Source of the DNA: an uncultured bacterium
Lineage (GTDB): Bacteria; Bacillota; Clostridia; Lachnospirales; Lachnospiraceae
Direction of reading: 5' to 3'
NCBI GenBank assembly: GCA_948467735.1
Contig: CAOKFN010000044.1
Location: forward strand, 1-39,943
DNA length: 39,943 nt
This document shows, one piece after another, positions 34,188 through 39,943 of this stretch. The first letter of the stretch is position 1, and every line of letters begins with the position of its first letter. Below the pieces are notes generated by a model. The model did no database searches. It was not told where the DNA came from and was given only the letters and a program-made list of their open reading frames with translations. Made by a program: the position numbers and the translations under genes.

Positions 34188-36614
34188 CTAAAACAATCTC
34201 ATGCCCTTCTCATCCGCCAAATCCCGCGCTGCTTCCATGGACAGCCTCACAATCTCCATCCTTGTACACAGAGTATTTTCCATCCGCCGCTCCATGCCCT
34301 CCAGCCCGATACGAATATTGGGATCCTCTGTGTCAAAGACGATGCTGGGAAAATATCCTGCTTCCTCCTTTTTAGACCTCCTGACAATCCGCCCGTTGGC
34401 AGACAATACTTTTCTCTTTTCCAGAGGCACCGCTTCTCCGTTAAACGTCATTTCGTTTATTTTCACCACACAGGAGCACAGACTTGGATCAATGCGCAGC
34501 GCTTTCACATCGCCGCCCACTTGAAGCTTCAGATGAATTAAGTTCTCTCCCTGATAAGCCTCCTGCACAAAATAAGATTCTTCCTCGCTGAATCCGTTTC
34601 CCCTGTCCTCATAAATCTGAACGCGGTTTACCCTCTCCGAATCCTGATACCTGTCTATCCACTTTTGAGGAACCATGGTCCGAAACCCGATTTTGTCCCG
34701 TATCTGCGCCATTGCATCCCTTTCTCCGGTCACAAAGCGCTGAAATTCCCTTTCCTGCTGCCGATAATGCTCCGCCATTTCCTCCGTGATGGAAAGCTCC
34801 TTTAAGATCAGCTCGGGCTTCAGCCTGCTTCTCGCCGCGTCTTCCAGCAGGTAGCAGTAGATCGCCCGATACGCAAGCTCCTTTGCGTCAATGGGCCTTC
34901 CAAACGTCCATTCATAGTCAATCAACGTCCATTTTTCCACGGGCGCGGCATTTTCCCATCCCGCGGATGCTTGGGCCGATATGTCGGAAGATGCGCCCGC
35001 CGCGTCTTCGTCAGTTCCTCTAAGGGCTCCCTCGGAAGCAGCCCCCCCGGCGTCTTTGCCAGTCTCTTCTTGGACTCCCTCAGAGAATGCCCCCAAAGCA
35101 GACCCGCTGCTTCTTCCGCCACCGGCTTCCTCGCAGATTTCACCGGAAGCTCCCCGACGCATTCCCTCTGACTCCTGCGCCTCCTCAAGCGTTTCCGCCC
35201 TCTGCGCCGACGCTGCTCCATCCGAAGCCTGTCTCACGTGGGACTGCTTTTTCCCTTCCCGCGCCCCATCCGCAGCCTGAACGATAATATTGCCGAAAAC
35301 CAAGTCAAAATCCGCCGCAGGATACTCGCCGTTATAGCCGATGCGTTCCACATACTGCCGAAAATACCGATAAAATCCCTCCAAGTCATTCCGTTCCAGA
35401 CATGCATCCATCAACTCCGACAGGGGCACGCCCGACACATACTCGAACCGGGCGCAGACCGTCCCCTCCTCTTCCGCCAGCTCACACCTGTTGATTTCCA
35501 GACCGCTTCCCCGATACCTTTCACTCAGGCTCTCATATGCCGCCGCCATTCCCCTGACATGCTCCTCCGCCTCCCTGCTCATGGGATATTTGCTGACGCA
35601 TACCAGCCTCTGCCGATACCATCCTGCAGCGGCAATCTCCGTCCGGATGGCATATTCCGGCGCACGATCATTGGAATACTTTACAAATTTGGTATCAAAT
35701 TCCCTTCCGATTACCGCCAGATAAGAATTGGCAAACACGGGAAACAAACCGTCCTCCACCAGACCGTCATAGGCTGATTTTTCATCAAATAAAAGCATCC
35801 TGTCCCTGTCAAAATTTCTCAGATTACAGGTCAGCTCTCCCTTCCTTGGCAGATATTCATCGCTGTAAAGCATTGTCATAAATTTATAATCCGGATATGG
35901 ATAGTAAAAATGACACTCCCCCGCTCCGCAGTTTATGAAAATCCGTTCCAGCCCTTCCCTGCTGAAAGTGCGCGCTCCCCCGCCCGCCTTATAATTTTCA
36001 ATTCCCGCGAAATACGTCCCAAGATGATCTTCCTTGCATCCTGCAAAATACTTTAAACCGTATTTATTTTCTATGGCAATCAGAAGCCGGCCGTCCGCCG
36101 CCAAATGAGACAGAAGAATTCTCAGGAAATCTTCGTAGGGCGACGCGCCGCCCATATAGCTCTGGGCATATTCAAACACACCCACCAGACAAATAAAATC
36201 AAAATCCCGGGGAAGCTGCGGCTCTATCTCTTTAAAATTTCCCACATGTATTGTCACATTATCGCATTCCCTGTTTCGATGAGCGTTAATCAGGCTTCGT
36301 TTCTTGGACAGCTCCACACAGGTCACTGTTCCCGCCTTCCTCGAAAGAGCCCCCGTAATGGCTCCGCATCCGCTGCCCACTTCCAGCACCTTTGCCGTTT
36401 TCGTCATGGGAACCCAGTCGATGATATTCTCCCGCAGAGGCGACAAATGGTACAAAACCGGCCAGCTTTTCCGCTCCTCAATCACCTTTGTAAACTCCCT
36501 AGGATTTTTGTGCCTCACAATCTCCAGCAGTTCATCCTCCGCTCCGTCGCTGTATAAATCCCTCCCCGGATAGCGGCTGTAATCTAATTTGATCTTTCCA
36601 ATCTCTTCTATCAT
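34188..36614 (-). CDS. WbdD-like SAM methyltransferase-kinase
   Basis: An 808-residue protein. Residues 1-245 are a class I methyltransferase (motif I VLEVGSGCGAITGAL at 76-90, then VTCVELSKKR and LLIAIENKYGLKYF). Residues 300-620 look like a protein-kinase-fold phosphotransferase: FVKYSNDRAPEYAI (Lys region), DFDLVFGNIIV (catalytic loop with D and N, 435-445) and TLIDYEWTFG (DFG-like, 563-572). The C-terminal 140 residues are beta-rich. The order methyltransferase then kinase, next to a Wzt-like ATPase, is that of WbdD, which caps E. coli O8/O9a O-antigen with phosphate and methyl groups. A 114-residue low-complexity insertion (447-560, 34935-35276) lies between the kinase loop and the DFG-like motif. 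AAAGG precedes ATG 36614. Confidence 0.75.
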   Translation of the reverse strand: MIEEIGKIKLDYSRYPGRDLYSDGAEDELLEIVRHKNPREFTKVIEERKSWPVLYHLSPLRENIIDWVPMTKTAKVLEVGSGCGAITGALSRKAGTVTCVELSKKRSLINAHRNRECDNVTIHVGNFKEIEPQLPRDFDFICLVGVFEYAQSYMGGASPYEDFLRILLSHLAADGRLLIAIENKYGLKYFAGCKEDHLGTYFAGIENYKAGGGARTFSREGLERIFINCGAGECHFYYPYPDYKFMTMLYSDEYLPRKGELTCNLRNFDRDRMLLFDEKSAYDGLVEDGLFPVFANSYLAVIGREFDTKFVKYSNDRAPEYAIRTEIAAAGWYRQRLVCVSKYPMSREAEEHVRGMAAAYESLSERYRGSGLEINRCELAEEEGTVCARFEYVSGVPLSELMDACLERNDLEGFYRYFRQYVERIGYNGEYPAADFDLVFGNIIVQAADGAREGKKQSHVRQASDGAASAQRAETLEEAQESEGMRRGASGEICEEAGGGRSSGSALGAFSEGVQEETGKDAGGAASEGALRGTDEDAAGASSDISAQASAGWENAAPVEKWTLIDYEWTFGRPIDAKELAYRAIYCYLLEDAARSRLKPELILKELSITEEMAEHYRQQEREFQRFVTGERDAMAQIRDKIGFRTMVPQKWIDRYQDSERVNRVQIYEDRGNGFSEEESYFVQEAYQGENLIHLKLQVGGDVKALRIDPSLCSCVVKINEMTFNGEAVPLEKRKVLSANGRIVRRSKKEEAGYFPSIVFDTEDPNIRIGLEGMERRMENTLCTRMEIVRLSMEAARDLADEKGMRLF
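34935..35276 (-). repeat. low-complexity insertion in kinase domain
   Basis: 114 codons rich in A/G/E/S with degenerate short repeats (RQASDGAASAQ, EEAGGGRSSGSA, AGGAASEGALRG) separate two adjacent kinase motifs. It includes a G7 run (minus strand; 35042-35048). Confidence 0.75.
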
Positions 36615-36706
36615 ATATCCTTTCCCTCAAACACCATATACCTCTCGCATATCCGTATTGCCCATATCCCACGGCCATGCCCCGCAGGGAAAGCGCGCAG
36701 GCCTCC

Positions 36707-38215
36707 CTAAGCGTCAATCTCCGCCGCGTCCAAAACCTTCACAACCGATTCCATATCATAATATCCCACCGTGTCCTTATCCGATACCACAGTCACCGCC
36801 AGCGCGTCGTAGAGCCTGTGGTAGACCTCAAAGGTATCTCCGCGGTACCCTGTAACGCCCATGGACAGCAGATACTCTCCCCCCTGAAGACTCATCTTCT
36901 GGGTAAAGAAGGCCTCTTTTATCTGGCCCGGCTCCGCGCTCTCCAAAAAAGCCTTCTCAATCAGGGTATTGGTTCCGGTAATTTCCGTCCCGATGGCATT
37001 TTTAATGGAAAAGGCAAAAATAGGGCCGGGAATATGGGCGTGAAATTTCACCCGCATATGCAGAGTAAAACGGCTTCCTTTTATCACGGCGCAGGTGCGA
37101 ATCCCCTGTTCATCCGTCAGATAATATTCCACAATCTCAGCCTCTCCGGAACCATATTCCAAAGCCCCCGGATTTATCCTCTGTTCCGGGCCGCCTTCCG
37201 CTCTATCCTCCTCCGGGGCTGCGTCCCTGCACTGTATGCCTCCGTCCTGCGTCTCTGCCGCGGTTCTCCGTTCCTGCCCGTCGCCCTGACGCGCCTTAGA
37301 CGAACGACTCCGCTCCGATCTGCCCCCGCACTGCATCTCTGCCGAAAGCCTCCGTTCCGGTTCCTCTTCCTTTCCGTCTCCCTGACACGGCTCCGACGAA
37401 TGTTTCAATTCCTGCCCGTCGCCCTGACGCGCTTTACGCTGAGCCTCTCCCTGCACCTTCTGCTGCGGCTCATACTGCCCCACCAGCACACGCTTATAAG
37501 CGTCAATCATCTCCTTTGGCGTCCCTTCTCCCAGAAGCGTGCCCTTGTTCAATAAAAAGACCCTGTCGCAGTACTTGCTGATGCTGCTCAAGTCATGGCT
37601 GACAAATACGATCGTTTTTCCCAGCCGTTTAAACTCTTCAAATTTATGATAGCATTTTGCCTGAAAAAAAACGTCTCCCACGGATAGGGCCTCATCCACA
37701 ATCAAAATCTCCGGTTCAATATTGATTGCCACCGCAAAGGCAAGCCTCACGAACATACCGCTGGAATAAGTCTTTACCGGCTGATTCACATAATCGCCGA
37801 TATCCGCAAATTTCAGAATTTCCGGCAGCTTCTCATCGATTTCCTTCTCGGAAAAGCCCATCATGGTGCCGTTGAGATACACATTTTCAATCCCGTTGTA
37901 TTCCATGTTAAAGCCCGCCCCGAGCTCCAATAGGGCGGAAATGCGCCCGGCCACCCGAACCTCGCCTCCGGTGGGATTTAACACTCCCGTGATAATTTTC
38001 AAAATGGTGGACTTTCCGGAACCGTTTGTGCCGATGATGCCCACCGTCTCTCCCTTGTAGATATTCAGGCTGACCCCGTTCAAGGCATAATGCTGTTTAT
38101 GCACCTGCTTCCTGCCCAAGCCCAATGCCTCTTTCAACCGATCCTTGGGCTTGTCATACAGTTTGTATATTTTGTTCACATCCCTGACGGATATCGCCGT
38201 TTCTCTCTCTTCCAT
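36707..38215 (-). CDS. Wzt/RgpD-like polysaccharide ABC exporter ATPase
   Basis: A 502-residue protein. The ABC ATPase covers residues 8-240, with Walker A GTNGSGKST (62-70), SALLELGAGFNMEYNGIENV typical of Wzt/TagH/RgpD, signature YSSGMFVRLAFAVA (150-163), Walker B ILIVDEAL (170-177) and H-loop SHD. A hydrophilic linker (246-348) contains KARQGDGQE twice. The C-terminal 150 residues (LHMRVKFHAHIPGPIFAFSI; IGTEITGTNTL) match the Wzt C-terminal beta-sandwich that in E. coli binds the capped end of the glycan. It would drive export of undecaprenyl-linked polysaccharide with a Wzm-type permease, which is not in this window. AGGGG precedes ATG 38215. Confidence 0.88.
   Translation of the reverse strand: MEERETAISVRDVNKIYKLYDKPKDRLKEALGLGRKQVHKQHYALNGVSLNIYKGETVGIIGTNGSGKSTILKIITGVLNPTGGEVRVAGRISALLELGAGFNMEYNGIENVYLNGTMMGFSEKEIDEKLPEILKFADIGDYVNQPVKTYSSGMFVRLAFAVAINIEPEILIVDEALSVGDVFFQAKCYHKFEEFKRLGKTIVFVSHDLSSISKYCDRVFLLNKGTLLGEGTPKEMIDAYKRVLVGQYEPQQKVQGEAQRKARQGDGQELKHSSEPCQGDGKEEEPERRLSAEMQCGGRSERSRSSKARQGDGQERRTAAETQDGGIQCRDAAPEEDRAEGGPEQRINPGALEYGSGEAEIVEYYLTDEQGIRTCAVIKGSRFTLHMRVKFHAHIPGPIFAFSIKNAIGTEITGTNTLIEKAFLESAEPGQIKEAFFTQKMSLQGGEYLLSMGVTGYRGDTFEVYHRLYDALAVTVVSDKDTVGYYDMESVVKVLDAAEIDA
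37271..37432 (-). repeat. 138-bp spaced direct repeat in Wzt linker
   Basis: A 24-bp word starting TTCCTGCCCGTCGCCCTGAC occurs at 37271 and again at 37409 (138 bases, 46 codons apart), encoding KARQGDGQE both times, inside the hydrophilic linker (37172-37480) of the ABC ATPase. Confidence 0.8.
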
Positions 38216-38252
38216 ATAAGCCCCTATTTATAATCCTTTGTCTATCATTCTC

Positions 38253-38308
38253 TATTAATGATTCTTGGTTTATCATCCTCGGTTCATATTTCTCGGTTCA
38301 TCATCCTC
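38253..38308 (-). repeat. 14-bp tandem repeats between DUF6056 and Wzt genes
   Basis: Three clear copies (GGTTTATCATCCTC 38267-38280, GGTTCATATTTCTC 38281-38294, GGTTCATCATCCTC 38295-38308) and a degenerate fourth (38253-38266) fill most of the 92-base gap and reach the stop codon of the upstream gene. Confidence 0.75.
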
Positions 38309-39849
38309 TATTGGGCCGGCTTACAGACCACCGAATTTTTATTATACCAAAAAGCTATGGCCTGATTCTCATCCGCTTCCGGATAATCGGCCAGATCCCC
38401 CGCGCATATCATCCAAGGCCGCCAGCGGTAAGGCTCCAGAACCACATCGGGTTCATCGCTTCTCAACACCTCCAGCCTTGCCAGATATTCCTGATAGAAA
38501 TTATAAGCCTCTCCGGTGTGTATATAATAATAAGCCCCATAAGCAGAATAATTGCCCGCCTGATTGGATTCCGTGGAGAAGATGAATATCATAATCACTC
38601 CCATCAAAGGATAAAACCACCAATAGGGCCTTCCCTCCGGCTCCGCTTCCGGCGGCTGCCGTTTTATTTTTTGGCCCTTCACGCCGTCCTGCGCTTCACG
38701 CCATGCCCTGCGTTTCTGGCAGAACCATCCCAGCAGGTATATTTCATCCAGCAGCAGGCACAGCTGAAGCGTAATTTTTATGGTACACAGCATTCGGTCC
38801 AGCACCACGCTTCCCAGCGCATACAGCCCCGGCGTATAGCCGCTTGCGTACAGGCAGACGGTCCAGAGCACCACCAGCAACGGATGGCGGAACTGAAAAT
38901 CAGTCTTTCGCACAATCTGCAGCATGGCCGGAGCCAGCAGGACCAGCGCCGCCAAAGTAATCCATCTGGTCATTTCCGGAAAACGCCTCGCCGCCTCCAC
39001 AAAAGAATACAGCACCGCCTGAACGGGAGGCAGTCCCCAATCCGTATAGACGTCCCCTCTGACGCTGTTGCCCGGCGCGAAAACGGTCAAGGCAAAGGCG
39101 CCCAAGTACACGAGCACCACGGGCACAACCCTAAGAACCCTTTCCCGCCTCTTCCAGATAACCCACCCCAAAAAGGATAACACAAACACCAGCCCCTGCA
39201 GGATGGTGACATAATTGCCCCCGCCCACTGCAGCCGCGCATAAAATACTTAATACCATCCATAAAATAACCGAAGAACGCTTCTCTGCCGTCAAAAGCTT
39301 TATCATTGCCGCCGCCAGAAGCATGGCAAAGGAACTCAGCGCCACATAAAAAGCGCCGCCGTCATACCAGTAAAATCCCCTCTGGGCGGAATAGATAAAC
39401 ATCACAATCATTGCCGCGCTCCCGGCCTGCACAATCAACCCGGGCCAGAAATCACCATGCAGAATATTTCGGATAAAAACCCTCGCCAGCACCATAACGG
39501 AAACCGTCAAAAAAAGTATCAGAAATGCCGGCCCCAGAAAATATTTATCATCTCCCCATATTATCGGCACCAGCGTGCCCAAAAATACGGAAAAATACGT
39601 TCCCTCCCAATGCCGCCATTCATCCACGGCAGCAGTGACGCCTCCCCGCAGAGCGTCGAACAGCGTACAGGTCTGAGAATAATCCGACTTCACATATCCC
39701 GCATAGGAATAATCGTCAAACCAAGGCACCGCATAGGCGCATAAACGAAGCAGCGGAATCAGCATAAGCGCCACCGCCGCAGCCGCCAAAATTGCAATCA
39801 GCTTCTCACTTGGTTTCCAGCAAAAAATTTTACGCAGCTTTTCTTTCAT
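38308..39849 (-). CDS. DUF6056 family polytopic membrane protein
   Basis: A 513-residue protein with about 10-12 TM helices. The acidic WFDDYSYAG (about 39-47) in the first external loop, followed by a WEGTYFSVFL stretch, resembles GT-C glycosyltransferases, and TVFAPGNSVRGD is characteristic of DUF6056 proteins. The C-terminal 70 residues are soluble (YNFYQEYLARLEVLRSDEPD). It is probably a polyprenyl-phosphate-sugar-using transferase or other glycan-related membrane protein acting outside the membrane; this is inferred from fold and from being the first visible gene of the polysaccharide cluster. AAGGGA precedes ATG 39849 within a 20-bp duplication. Confidence 0.8.
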   Translation of the reverse strand: MKEKLRKIFCWKPSEKLIAILAAAAVALMLIPLLRLCAYAVPWFDDYSYAGYVKSDYSQTCTLFDALRGGVTAAVDEWRHWEGTYFSVFLGTLVPIIWGDDKYFLGPAFLILFLTVSVMVLARVFIRNILHGDFWPGLIVQAGSAAMIVMFIYSAQRGFYWYDGGAFYVALSSFAMLLAAAMIKLLTAEKRSSVILWMVLSILCAAAVGGGNYVTILQGLVFVLSFLGWVIWKRRERVLRVVPVVLVYLGAFALTVFAPGNSVRGDVYTDWGLPPVQAVLYSFVEAARRFPEMTRWITLAALVLLAPAMLQIVRKTDFQFRHPLLVVLWTVCLYASGYTPGLYALGSVVLDRMLCTIKITLQLCLLLDEIYLLGWFCQKRRAWREAQDGVKGQKIKRQPPEAEPEGRPYWWFYPLMGVIMIFIFSTESNQAGNYSAYGAYYYIHTGEAYNFYQEYLARLEVLRSDEPDVVLEPYRWRPWMICAGDLADYPEADENQAIAFWYNKNSVVCKPAQ

Positions 39850-39858
39850 ATTCCAATG

Positions 39859-39898
39859 TCCCTTCTATTCCAGTTCCGTCCCTTCTATTCCAGTTCCG
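39859..39898 (-). repeat. 20-bp perfect direct repeat upstream of DUF6056 gene
   Basis: TCCCTTCTATTCCAGTTCCG occurs twice without mismatch (39859-39878, 39879-39898), and CCCCTTCTCTTC starts a partial third. Each copy contains an AGAAGGGA Shine-Dalgarno-like word on the minus strand, so the ribosome binding site itself is duplicated. Confidence 0.85.
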
Positions 39899-39943
39899 CC
39901 CCTTCTCTTCATCGCCCTTATGGGGAAGAAATTTTCATCTGCA

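Noticed and set aside
33309..34541. A 410-codon open frame on the plus strand, and similar long plus-strand frames at 24061-25170, 30664-31842 and 28403-29137
   Set aside because: They lie antisense to recognisable genes (GT2, anti-sigma-like, SUKH-like), have no ribosome binding site of note and no protein family look; their openness comes from the codon bias and repeats of the real genes.
36615..36706. Possible small gene between the Wzt and methyltransferase-kinase genes
   Set aside because: The only open frame crosses into the coding ends of both neighbours and has no ribosome binding site; the 92-base gap looks like plain spacer.

Overview
The window looks like chromosomal DNA of a Gram-positive anaerobe of the Clostridia, most likely a Lachnospiraceae-type bacterium. 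This is inferred from AGGAGG-type ribosome binding sites, TTGACA/TATAAT promoters, two ECF sigma loci, BspA-type leucine-rich repeats, a DUF2975/YozG-like pair, FecR and CHASE2 proteins, and an ABC-exported cell-surface polysaccharide cluster. No tRNA, rRNA, CRISPR array, transposase or integrase was recognised.

Layout. (1) 1-324: C-terminal remnant of a ParM-like plasmid segregation actin, frameshifted by one lost G. (2) 455-3829 (+): ECF sigma factor, six-TM membrane protein, ABC ATPase and ABC permease, an overlapping operon interrupted only by a 280-bp hairpin- and repeat-rich spacer. (3) 3900-8000: an SDR oxidoreductase behind a promoter and an attenuator-like hairpin, a small conserved protein, a DUF2975 membrane protein with its XRE regulator, and a membrane-anchored S41 peptidase. 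(4) 8070-18753 (-): GH35 beta-galactosidase, a TPR-DUF4037-DUF4125 protein, a TIM-barrel isomerase, a GAF-HD-GYP phosphodiesterase, a CHASE2 class III adenylate cyclase and a FecR/Pro-rich wall-spanning protein. The last three overlap head to tail and form an envelope-sensing operon that should make cAMP and degrade c-di-GMP. (5) 18874-25700 (-): a DUF4304-like protein, a 1234-residue BspA-like surface protein whose promoter spacer contains a run of eight G, and a second ECF sigma/anti-sigma-like pair. (6) 25843-39849: a GT-C glycosyltransferase on + facing a long minus-strand polysaccharide cluster: DUF6056 membrane protein, Wzt-like ABC ATPase with a C-terminal glycan-binding-type domain, a WbdD-like methyltransferase-kinase, two large GT2 glycosyltransferases and a SUKH-domain protein.

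Two themes stand out. First, the methyltransferase-kinase beside a Wzt with a long C-terminal domain resembles the chain-capping and export logic of E. coli O8/O9a O-antigen, here in an apparently Gram-positive genome. Second, many otherwise conserved proteins carry hydrophilic, repeat-bearing insertions of 30-120 residues inside or between conserved domains (GH35, DUF4037, SUKH, both GT2 proteins, the kinase, Wzt). Their repeat periods are multiples of three bases. Intergenic spacers carry tandem repeats of 14, 18, 20 and 31 bp. At least one DNA word is shared between insertions in different genes and is read in different frames, which suggests an active minisatellite or dispersed in-frame element process rather than ordinary linker drift.
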